A stretch of 27,189 nucleotides of DNA, taken from positions 1-27,189 of the forward strand of contig DAOUAJ010000119.1 in the NCBI GenBank assembly GCA_034433615.1, in the 5' to 3' direction. The DNA is from DAOUAJ01 sp034433615 (GTDB lineage: Bacteria; Chloroflexota; Anaerolineae; DUEN01). Below, one piece after another: positions 7,659 to 14,494 of the stretch. Positions within the stretch are counted from its first letter, which is position 1, and each line of letters starts with the position of its first letter. The notes beneath the pieces were generated by a model. It saw only the letters and a list, made by a program, of their open reading frames with translations. It had not been told where the DNA came from and searched no databases. A program made the translations under genes and the position numbers.

Positions 7659-9197
7659 TCAGTTCCGTTCATCGCACAGCCGGCGCGCCAGCGCCAACGC
7701 CTGCGCCCGATCCCGCACCTGGCCGGCAGCCTGGGCTTCCCGCACCGCCTCTAACAGGCGACCGACTTCGGGGCCGGGTGGGATGCCCAGCTCTTCGGTC
7801 AGGATGTGGCCATCCAACAACGGCGGCGGGTTGACCCGCTCACCCTGTCGTTCAAACCAATCCGTCAGCACGTCCACCGTACGGCTTACCTGCCTTTGCC
7901 AACTGTGTTCATCCAGATCAGGCCCGTAAGTCGCCTGGTGGTCCGCCAGGCCAATCAGCAAGAGGTCAAGCCCGGCATCGCCCACATCCCGAAAGAAGCG
8001 ATACACAGCACGCCCGCTGGGTGTTCGCTCGCCGCGGGTGCCTGTACCCGCGGAGCGGGTGAGGAAGAGTGGGCGCATGTGGTGACGCACCATCTGGCTC
8101 AGATGACGTATTTCGTACCGGCTGAAGCGTAAAGCAAACAGGCGTTCGCTGGCCAGTCGAGCCCCCTCACGGTCATGATCGAGAAAGCGCACGCGGCCGT
8201 CCGGTTCCACCGTGCGAGTCACCGCCTTGCCCCAGTCATGGGCCATCGCCAGCCAGCGCAGCCATCCGGCACGGCTGCGCTCGCTACTAATCGGCCGATT
8301 CAGGTGGATGCGTAGTGGTTCCACATAACGGGCCAGTTGCTCCCACATCAACGATTCCATGGCGTCCGATGGCTGTCGGCCACATTCCATAACCAGCGCC
8401 AGCAGACGATCAGTAGCCTGCATCGTCTGCACCGTGTGCTCGAACGCGTCCCAGCGATGCGGCGCGCCCTGTTGCACGCCGACCAACGCCTCCATCTCCG
8501 GCAAAGCGACCGCCAACAATCCCAGGTGGTGCAGCACACGCACCGCACGGGCGCAGCCTGGCTGGCCTAACATGCGCCATAGCTCATCGCGGATCCGCTC
8601 GGCCGAGGTCTTCGTTAGCAGCCCTGCTGACTCGCGGATGTGCTGAATGGTTTCCGGCGCGATGCGTAGTTCCAGTTCACCGGCCAGCCGGGGGGCACGC
8701 AGCAGCCGGATAGGATCGGCCTCCAGCGCGTGATCAGAGGCCAGGCGCAATACCCTCTGCCGCAGGTCCTCCAGACCGCCCAGGGGGTCCACCAGTCGCC
8801 CTGCGCTCACGCCGTTCAGGAGCACAGCCATAGCATTCACGGTGAAATCCCGCTCGCGCAGGTCGTCCTCCAGTTGCTGGCCGTATAGTCGGCTCACGTC
8901 AACCACCAACGGCTGTGATGTCGCGGCGTCCTGGAGCAGCGCGCGGCCATAATCCCGTCGCCGGTCCAACCAGTAGAACGCGCCGTTGAAACGATCGGCC
9001 ACCTGCCGGGCCAGATTAGCGGCTCCCGCCGGCACCACCAGGTCCAGGTCACGCGTCTCCCGCAACAGCAGGCGATCGCGCACCGCGCCGCCCACCAGCC
9101 AGGCCTCGTCGCTCTGCCTGGCGACGAAGGCCAGCACTTCATCGGCCAGAGTGCCGGGGTCTGACCACCGCTCCGGCAATACGATCTGCTTTACCAT
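7659..9197 (-). CDS. cca: CCA tRNA nucleotidyltransferase / poly(A) polymerase family protein
   Basis: The protein has 512 aa with ATG at 9197. The class II nucleotidyltransferase head is complete: LVGGAVRD at 34-41, the catalytic LDL acids D50 and D52, RERDFTVNAMA at 114-124, DPLGGLEDLR at 137-146 and DPIRLLRA at 161-168. The C-terminal half has an HD-like region with MAHDWGKAVTR and MVRHHMRP. The enzyme adds CCA (or A/CC only) to tRNA 3' ends in the cytoplasm. The HD-bearing long form is common in bacteria; whether it adds CCA or only part cannot be told here. It starts 7 nt after the hicA remnant and may be read with it. Confidence 0.9.
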   Translation of the reverse strand: MVKQIVLPERWSDPGTLADEVLAFVARQSDEAWLVGGAVRDRLLLRETRDLDLVVPAGAANLARQVADRFNGAFYWLDRRRDYGRALLQDAATSQPLVVDVSRLYGQQLEDDLRERDFTVNAMAVLLNGVSAGRLVDPLGGLEDLRQRVLRLASDHALEADPIRLLRAPRLAGELELRIAPETIQHIRESAGLLTKTSAERIRDELWRMLGQPGCARAVRVLHHLGLLAVALPEMEALVGVQQGAPHRWDAFEHTVQTMQATDRLLALVMECGRQPSDAMESLMWEQLARYVEPLRIHLNRPISSERSRAGWLRWLAMAHDWGKAVTRTVEPDGRVRFLDHDREGARLASERLFALRFSRYEIRHLSQMVRHHMRPLFLTRSAGTGTRGERTPSGRAVYRFFRDVGDAGLDLLLIGLADHQATYGPDLDEHSWQRQVSRTVDVLTDWFERQGERVNPPPLLDGHILTEELGIPPGPEVGRLLEAVREAQAAGQVRDRAQALALARRLCDERN

Positions 9198-9204
9198 TGC
9201 GCCC

Positions 9205-9423
9205 TCAGAGCCGCTCCCACTCCTCTCGGCTAATTCCAGCCTGCCGCAGAATCCTGGCTAATAAGTCTCTGCCAATGTTGCTTTAGTGAGGATTGGGAAT
9301 CCTCAGCTTGACCTCTCCTCTGATCATGTACTGGTGCTTACCGCCAACATAGGGGCCATCAAACCCCAGTCTTCGAAGGTAGCGGATCAAGTCCTTCCGG
9401 CTGACAGGTCCAAATGGGGGCAT
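9205..9423 (-). pseudogene. hicA: HicA-type mRNA interferase toxin broken by a nonsense codon
   Basis: From ATG at 9423 the frame reads MPPFGPVSRKDLIRYLRRLG, then FDGPYVGGKHQYMIRG, RIPNPH, a TAA stop (9283-9285), and continues in the same frame SNIGRDLLARILRQAGISRE to TGA at 9205. The whole 72-codon frame matches a HicA double-stranded-RNA-binding fold, with the conserved GGKH histidine at residue 30. The stop falls where homologues usually carry Gln (NPHQ), so one C-to-T change (CAA to TAA) explains it. The truncated 46-aa product lacks the C-terminal helix and should be inactive. ATG overlaps the hicB stop (TAATG), keeping the usual antitoxin-toxin coupling visible. Confidence 0.8.
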
Positions 9424-9668
9424 TATGCAGTTTCCTGTCTTACGGCTAGCTCGATGCCGTCAACGATAGGTAACGAGTGTCCCATTCGCAGGCCGAGGAT
9501 AATCCACTCTTCCAGAACCTCCCGCAGTTCTTCCTGACACGCCTCCAATGTTTCCGCGTTGGCGTACACACCCTGAAAACCGGGAATTTCCCCGTAGAAA
9601 GTGCCATCGTCTGGCAAGATTTCATACCTCGCCCGGCGTAAGGCGGCCTGAATATAGTTCGTCAGCAT
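9423..9668 (-). CDS. hicB: HicB-family antitoxin
   Basis: The protein has 81 aa with ATG at 9668 and GGAG about 11 nt upstream. YEILPDDGTFYGEIPGF followed by TLEACQEELREVLEEWI is the characteristic HicB partial RNase H-like fold (UPF0150). HicB normally binds and neutralises HicA and can repress the operon; this short form lacks an obvious C-terminal DNA-binding extension. Its stop overlaps the start of the hicA gene by one base. Because hicA is broken, this is probably an orphan antitoxin, unless the toxin is restored by readthrough. Confidence 0.85.
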   Translation of the reverse strand: MLTNYIQAALRRARYEILPDDGTFYGEIPGFQGVYANAETLEACQEELREVLEEWIILGLRMGHSLPIVDGIELAVRQETA

Positions 9669-9702
9669 AGCAGTTCACGCTCCTATCCGCAGAATCGTCG
9701 AA

Positions 9703-9849
9703 CTAAAGCAGCGCTGGTGCAAATTCCCGGACGTGTAGAATCTCACTACTGCCCATCGGTCGAATATCTGCCCGGGTAAGGGTCAATAACGCTACCGTCC
9801 TGCCTTCAGCAGTCACGAACTCGACCTCGAACGCCGCGCCATCGCTGTA
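9703..9849 (-). pseudogene. 5'-truncated DUF4926 gene fragment
   Basis: Minus-strand frame ending in TAG at 9703 encodes 48 residues, YSDGAAFEVEFVTAEGRT then LLTLTRADIRPM and EILHVREFAP. This matches the C-terminal two thirds of DUF4926 proteins as I remember them; such small proteins often sit beside toxin-antitoxin-type genes. No start codon with the expected N-terminus is present. The frame instead runs into the tandem repeat at 9852-9915, which seems to mark the break point. Confidence 0.55.
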
Positions 9850-9851
9850 AC

Positions 9852-9915
9852 AATTTTCAGCTATCAGCTTTCAACTGACTGCTGACCGCTGACTGCTGAC
9901 CGCTGACTGCTGATC
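9852..9915. repeat. 14-nt tandem repeat tract at the broken end of the DUF4926 fragment
   Basis: About 2.7 copies of GACTGCTGACCGCT lie at 9877-9915, preceded by TCAGCTATCAGCTTTCAACT. The CTGACTGCTGACCG / AGCTATCAGC style is a common dispersed short repeat in bacterial genomes, from memory. It fills most of the gap between sucD and the DUF4926 fragment; I saw no terminator for sucCD in it. Confidence 0.6.
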
Positions 9916-9932
9916 ACGAATCATGCAACGCC

Positions 9933-10799
9933 TCACACCCGCTCGGCCACGATCTCCGCGATCTCGATGGGGTGGCGGGCGACGCGTACGCCGGCTGCCT
10001 GCAACGCGGCGATCTTCTCGGCCGCGGTGCCGGTGCCGCCGGAGATGATGGCCCCGGCGTGCCCCATGCGCTTGCCCGGCGGAGCCGTCTGCCCGGCGAC
10101 GAAGGCCGTCACCGGCTTGCTCATGTGCTCGGCGATGAACCGGGCCGCCCGCTCCTCGTCCGTGCCACCGATCTCGCCGATCAGCACTACCTGCTCCGTG
10201 GCCGGATCCTCCTCAAACAGGCGCAACACGTCAATGAAATCGGTGCCGATGATGGGGTCACCACCGATGCCCACGGCTGTGGACTGCCCCAGCCCACGCT
10301 CCGTCAGCGCATACACGACCTCATACGTCAACGTGCCGGAGCGTGACACCACTCCGACATTGCCAGGCGTGTGAATGTGCCCCGGCATGATCCCTACCTT
10401 GGCCTCGCCCGGCGTGATCAGCCCCGGACAGTTGGGGCCGATCAGCCGGACACCGCGCTGATCCAGATAGGCTTTGACCTGCACCATGTCCATCACCGGG
10501 ATGCCTTCGGTGATGCAAACGATCAGCTTGATCCCCCCGTCTGCCGCTTCCAGGATAGCATCGGTGGCAAAGCGCGCCGGCACGTAGATGATGGAAGTGT
10601 TAGCGTCCGTGGCCTCCACTGCGTCCCGGACCGTATCAAACACGGGGACGCCGGCCGCCCACTCGCCCCCCTTGCCGGGCGTGACGCCGGCCACCACCTT
10701 AGTGCCATAATCCATCATCTGCTGGGTATGAAACAACCCCTCACGCCCCGTGATCCCCTGCACTAACAGCCGCGTCTCGGTATTCACCAGGATGCTCAT
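9933..10799 (-). CDS. sucD: Succinate-CoA ligase (succinyl-CoA synthetase) alpha subunit
   Basis: The protein has 288 aa, the usual length. It contains the CoA-binding Rossmann start LVQGITGREGLFH, TPGKGG at 40-45, GPNCPGLITP at 121-130 and the phosphohistidine motif GHAGAI with H247. With SucC it interconverts succinyl-CoA + ADP/GDP + Pi and succinate + CoA + ATP/GTP in the TCA cycle. Its ATG overlaps the sucC stop by 4 bp (ATGA), indicating translational coupling. No deviation from the family is visible. Confidence 0.97.
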   Translation of the reverse strand: MSILVNTETRLLVQGITGREGLFHTQQMMDYGTKVVAGVTPGKGGEWAAGVPVFDTVRDAVEATDANTSIIYVPARFATDAILEAADGGIKLIVCITEGIPVMDMVQVKAYLDQRGVRLIGPNCPGLITPGEAKVGIMPGHIHTPGNVGVVSRSGTLTYEVVYALTERGLGQSTAVGIGGDPIIGTDFIDVLRLFEEDPATEQVVLIGEIGGTDEERAARFIAEHMSKPVTAFVAGQTAPPGKRMGHAGAIISGGTGTAAEKIAALQAAGVRVARHPIEIAEIVAERV

Positions 10800-11944
10800 G
10801 TCACCACCTCCCCGCGGGCTGCGGCTACCGCCCTTTGCGCGGCCTCCGGCAGCGATACGGCGGTGATCAGGCTGGCATCCGACAGGATCCGACGCCCTTC
10901 ATCATCATTTGTACCCACCAGCCGCACAATCATCGGTACCTTCAGATCACCGATCTCTCTCAGTGCCGTCAGAATTCCCCTCGCCACCTCGTCGCAACGG
11001 GTAATGCCTCCGAAGATGTTTATCAGCACCGCTCGCACGTTGGGGTCGGACAGGATGATGCGCAACGCGGCCGCCACCCGCTCCGCCTGAGCACCGCCGC
11101 CGATGTCCAGGAAGTTGGCCGGGGCCCCGCCGTACAGCCTGGTGATGTCCATGGTCGCCATGGCCAGCCCGGCACCGTTCACCATGCAGCCGATTTCACC
11201 ATCCAGCTTGACGTAGCTCAGTCCGTACCGGCGAGCCTCGCGCTCTGCGGGGAGCTCCTCGTCTTCGTCGCGCATCTCCGCCAGGTCCGGATGCCGGCTC
11301 AGCGCGTTATCGTCAATCACCATTTTGCCGTCCACACCCAGCAAGCGGCCACCGTCAACGACAGCCAGCGGGTTGATCTCCGCCAACGAGGCGTCACAGG
11401 CCACATACGCCTGATAGAGCCCCAGGGCAATCTGGACGAAGTCGCGTACCAGGTCGCGGCGCAGCCCCATACCGTAAGCTAAAGATCGAGCCTGATATTC
11501 TCGCAATCCCAGGAAGGGGTCAGCCGCCACCTGCACGATCTTCTCCGGAGTCGCGCGGGCAACCTCCTCAATGTCCACACCTCCTGCCGCCGAGGCCATC
11601 ATGACCACCCGTCGCCGCGCCCGATCCAGAGTGGCGCCCAGGTAGATCTCCTCCTGGATGTCAGCCGCCTCTTCCACCAACACCTTCTTGACGATTAAGC
11701 CCTTCAAATCCATACCCAAAATCTGATCGGCTACAGCCTCAGCCTCGTTGGGAGTGTTGGCCAGCTTGATGCCCCCCGCCTTGCCCCGTCCGCCGACCAA
11801 TACCTGTGCCTTGACGACCACGCGCGTGCTCAGCCGAGTGGCGATGTCACGCGCCTCGGCCGGCGTGATCGCCACCTCCCCGCGGGGGATGGGGATCCCA
11901 TACCGGGCGAAGATGCGCTTGGACTGATACTCGTGGAGCTTCAA
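10796..11944 (-). CDS. sucC: Succinate-CoA ligase beta subunit
   Basis: The protein has 382 aa and starts at TTG (MKLHEYQSKRIFARYGIPIP) with a strong AAGGAGG 6 nt upstream; the usual N-terminus fits this start. The ATP-grasp domain shows VVVKAQVLVGGRGKAGGIKL, ANTPNEAEAVA and the phosphate loop GGITRCDEVARG near residue 315. It supplies the nucleotide-binding half of succinyl-CoA synthetase and overlaps sucD by 4 bp. A candidate extended -10 promoter lies about 48 nt upstream, within the preceding small ORF. Confidence 0.97.
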   Translation of the reverse strand: MKLHEYQSKRIFARYGIPIPRGEVAITPAEARDIATRLSTRVVVKAQVLVGGRGKAGGIKLANTPNEAEAVADQILGMDLKGLIVKKVLVEEAADIQEEIYLGATLDRARRRVVMMASAAGGVDIEEVARATPEKIVQVAADPFLGLREYQARSLAYGMGLRRDLVRDFVQIALGLYQAYVACDASLAEINPLAVVDGGRLLGVDGKMVIDDNALSRHPDLAEMRDEDEELPAEREARRYGLSYVKLDGEIGCMVNGAGLAMATMDITRLYGGAPANFLDIGGGAQAERVAAALRIILSDPNVRAVLINIFGGITRCDEVARGILTALREIGDLKVPMIVRLVGTNDDEGRRILSDASLITAVSLPEAAQRAVAAARGEVVT

Positions 11945-11983
11945 TGTCTGCCTCCTTCGTCAGGACCAAAACCTTTGGGACAC

Positions 11984-12142
11984 TCAGGTCAATTGTAACA
12001 CGGCTATCAGGGAGTGCAAAGGGTAGAGGGCATACGTGCCAGGGACGATGCGTTCCTCTCGCTGTGGCTTCAAGGAATAGAGCGTCGCGTTCGTGCTGAG
12101 GAACAGCACGAAGGTCGTCAGAGCCAGCAGCATCAGCCGCAT
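11984..12142 (-). CDS. Small hypothetical protein with N-terminal hydrophobic segment
   Basis: A 52-codon frame from ATG at 12142 (MRLMLLALTTFVLFLSTNAT) has AGGAGG 10 nt upstream and begins 19 nt after the recD2 stop. Residues 3-17 are hydrophobic with a Ser/Thr/Asn/Ala end, like a signal peptide or membrane anchor. The rest (SLKPQREERIVPGTYALYPL) is short and polar to mixed. No family is recognised. The good ribosome site and operon position support it, but a chance ORF over the sucC promoter remains possible. Confidence 0.45.
   Translation of the reverse strand: MRLMLLALTTFVLFLSTNATLYSLKPQREERIVPGTYALYPLHSLIAVLQLT
11992..12019 (-). promoter_or_regulatory. Candidate promoter of sucCD
   Basis: On the minus strand TTGCAC (12014-12019) and TACAAT (11992-11997) are 16 nt apart, with TGT just before the -10, giving an extended -10. 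The -35 match is weak (3 of 6). A start about 7 nt downstream would leave a leader of roughly 40 nt with AAGGAGG before the sucC TTG. Confidence 0.45.
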
Positions 12143-12161
12143 GAGCTCTTTGCCTCCTGGA

Positions 12162-14414
12162 TCATCCCTCCTGCAACCGCTCCGCCAGCCCGCTGTAACG
12201 CTGCGCCACACGATCGTTGTGCACGGCGATAGCGATGGCGCGCGGCGTGCCTACCAACACGACCAGTCGGCGCGCTCGCGTCACGGCGGTGTAGAGCAGG
12301 TTGCGCTGGAGCATGACGTAGTGCTGCGTCAACACCGGCATCACCACGGCCGGGAACTCAGACCCCTGCGCCTTGTGCGTGGAGATGGCATAAGCGTGCA
12401 TCAACTCGTCCAGCTCCAGGAAGTCGTAAGCCACGCGCCGGCCCTCAAAGTCCACGGTCAGCGAATGTTCCTCCAAGTCGAGAGCGACGACGTGCCCCAG
12501 ATCGCCGTTGTAGACTTCCTTGTCGTAGTTATTGCGGATCTGCATCACCCGGTCGCCCAGGCGGAAGACACGGCCGCCGACATGACGCTCCGGCTTGCGC
12601 TCCGACGGCGGGTTGAGCGCACTCTGCAGTAGCAGGTTCAGGTTACCCACGCCCGCCTCGCCCCGGTGCATCGGGCTCAGCACCTGGATGTCCGACGGCT
12701 TTAGCCCGAAACGACGTGGGATGCGGGTCTGCACCAGTTCCACGATCAGTTGGGTGGCCCGGGCCGGATCGTCAGTCTTGAAGAGGAAAAAGTCCTGCGC
12801 CTTCTGATTGTCCAGGATCGGCATCTGGCCCTGGTTGATGCGGTGCGCGTTCACGATGATGTAGCTTCCTTCCTGTTGGCGGAAGATTGTGTCCAGGCGC
12901 ACCACGGCGGCCGCCTCCGAGGCGATAATGTCGCGCAAGACGTTGCCGGCCCCCACCGATGGGAGCTGGTCCACGTCGCCCACCAGGAGGAGATGCGCGC
13001 CGGGCGGGATGGCTTTGAGCAGATGATTGGTGAGCAGCAGCTCGAGCATAGACGCTTCGTCCACGATCACCATGTCCGCGTCCAGGGGGTTCTCCTCGTT
13101 ACGCTGGAAGGTCATCCCCCCGCCCGGTTTAAACTCCAGCAGCCGATGCACCGTCTTGGCCTCGCGGCCGGTGGCTTCCGTCAGTCGCTTGGCCGCCCGT
13201 CCCGTGGGCGACGCCAGCACGTATGAGCGGCCGGCCGCCTCCAAGATGCGGATGATCGTCTGAAGGCTCGTGGTTTTCCCGGTGCCCGGGCCGCCTGTAA
13301 GCACCGTCACCCGCTGCGTGAGGGCGGTCTGTACCGCCTGGCGTTGGGCGGGTGCCAGGATCAGGCCGGTGCGTTGTTGTACGACCGCGAACGCGGCTGG
13401 CCAATCGAAGGTTTGAAATACCGCCAGCCGATCCACCGGCGCTTCGATCAGCCGCTTCAGCCGGCCCGCCACCCCGATCTCACCGTAGTAGAAGGGGGTC
13501 AGATAGACCGCACGCTCCTCAGCAACGGCGGCAGAGGCATGGGTTACTTCACCGCTCTCCGATCCGCCGATTCGCCGACTCGCTGTCGCCTCGACTCGCT
13601 GGCTTGCCAACGGCTCGATCTGTACCTGCTCATCCGCTGCCAGCGTCTCGATGGCCTGAGCCACGCGCGCCTCGTCAATCTGCAACAGACGGGCGGCCTC
13701 GGCGATCAGCTCGCTGCGGGGCACGTAGACGTGCCCCTCGTCCGCCATCTGGCTGAGCACATAGGCCACGCCGGCCGCCGCTCGCTCCGGGGCGTCCGGC
13801 GCGATCCCCAGGTTGCGGGCGATCTTGTCGGCGGTGATGAAGCCGATGCCGTAGATGTCCCGCGCCAGCCGATAGGGGTCGTTGCGCACCACACCGATGG
13901 CCGCGTCGCCGTAAGCCTTGTAGATCTTGACCGCCAGCGAGGTGCTCACCCCGTTCGCCTGCAGGAAGAGCATCACCTCCTTGATCTGACGCTGCTCTTC
14001 CCAGGCACGTTGGATCATCGCCACCCGCTTGGGGCCGACGCCCAACACCTCCAGCAGCCGTTCGGGGGTTTTCTCGATCACATCTAGCGTCTCTAACCCG
14101 AAGCGCCGCACGATGCGCTCAGCGGTGATGGGGCCGATCCCCTTGATCAGGCCGGAGCCCAGGTATTTGCGGATGCCCTGGACAGTGGCGGGCAGCACTG
14201 TGCGCACCGACTCGGCCTTGAACTGGCGACCGTACTGGGGATGCATCGTCCACTGGCCGGTCAACCGCACGCACTCGCCCACGTTGATGCCCAGCATGTT
14301 GCCGATGACCGTGACAGTGTAATCCTTGCCTTCGGGCGCGAGCTGGGCGACTGTGTAGCCGTTCTCCTCGTTGTGATAGGTGATGCGTTCGATCACGCCG
14401 GTCAATTCCTGCAC
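12162..14414 (-). CDS. recD2: ATP-dependent DNA helicase of the RecD2 (RecD-like) family
   Basis: About 750 aa. GTG codons at 14432, 14420 and 14414 compete as starts; 14414 has GGGAG 5 nt before it and gives the family-like QELTGVIERITYHNEENGYTV. Order: OB-like N-domain, helix-hairpin-helix region (GSGLIKGIGPITAERIVRRFG and LGVGPKRVAMI), Walker A GGPGTGKTT (about 374-382), Walker B VDEASML (about 451-457), GDVDQLPSVGAGN, and the C-terminal AYAISTHKAQGSEFP motif. RecD2 proteins are 5'-3' SF1B helicases acting alone, without RecBC, in DNA repair or replication. A Ser/Arg/Gly-rich stretch (about 275-292) looks like a repeat-derived insertion. It lies between zwf and the small ORF on the same strand. 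Confidence 0.92.
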   Translation of the reverse strand: MQELTGVIERITYHNEENGYTVAQLAPEGKDYTVTVIGNMLGINVGECVRLTGQWTMHPQYGRQFKAESVRTVLPATVQGIRKYLGSGLIKGIGPITAERIVRRFGLETLDVIEKTPERLLEVLGVGPKRVAMIQRAWEEQRQIKEVMLFLQANGVSTSLAVKIYKAYGDAAIGVVRNDPYRLARDIYGIGFITADKIARNLGIAPDAPERAAAGVAYVLSQMADEGHVYVPRSELIAEAARLLQIDEARVAQAIETLAADEQVQIEPLASQRVEATASRRIGGSESGEVTHASAAVAEERAVYLTPFYYGEIGVAGRLKRLIEAPVDRLAVFQTFDWPAAFAVVQQRTGLILAPAQRQAVQTALTQRVTVLTGGPGTGKTTSLQTIIRILEAAGRSYVLASPTGRAAKRLTEATGREAKTVHRLLEFKPGGGMTFQRNEENPLDADMVIVDEASMLELLLTNHLLKAIPPGAHLLLVGDVDQLPSVGAGNVLRDIIASEAAAVVRLDTIFRQQEGSYIIVNAHRINQGQMPILDNQKAQDFFLFKTDDPARATQLIVELVQTRIPRRFGLKPSDIQVLSPMHRGEAGVGNLNLLLQSALNPPSERKPERHVGGRVFRLGDRVMQIRNNYDKEVYNGDLGHVVALDLEEHSLTVDFEGRRVAYDFLELDELMHAYAISTHKAQGSEFPAVVMPVLTQHYVMLQRNLLYTAVTRARRLVVLVGTPRAIAIAVHNDRVAQRYSGLAERLQEG
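13539..13603. repeat. Possible in-frame repeat-derived insertion in recD2
   Basis: CGATCCGCCGATTCGCCGACTCGC is followed by diverged TCGACTCGCTGG copies, a short quasi-repeat of CGCCGATT/CGCCGACT type. It encodes EATASRRIGGSESGEV between the N-terminal domains and the conserved AVYLTPFYYGE segment. Such CGATTCGC strings are, from memory, another dispersed repeat type. Evidence is composition and position only. Confidence 0.35.
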
Positions 14415-14462
14415 AGTCACTCCCGTCTCCACAATCGTGGAAGCAATCTCTCAGGGAACAGA

Positions 14463-14481
14463 CACCCCCGATTCGGGGGTG
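14463..14481 (-). other. Short GC-rich hairpin between zwf and recD2
   Basis: CACCCCCGA-T-TCGGGGGTG forms a 9-bp inverted repeat in the 80-nt gap after the zwf stop. No T-run follows on the minus strand, so it is at best a weak terminator or RNA-stability element. Confidence 0.35.
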
Positions 14482-14494
14482 GGCAGAGACCTCG

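Noticed and set aside
10835..11482. 215-codon open frame on the plus strand
   Set aside because: Antisense of sucC.
13344..14087. 247-codon open frame on the plus strand
   Set aside because: Antisense of recD2, whose helicase motifs are unambiguous.
14463..14481. Terminator of zwf
   Set aside because: A hairpin exists but lacks a T-run on the minus strand; kept only as a low-confidence hairpin.
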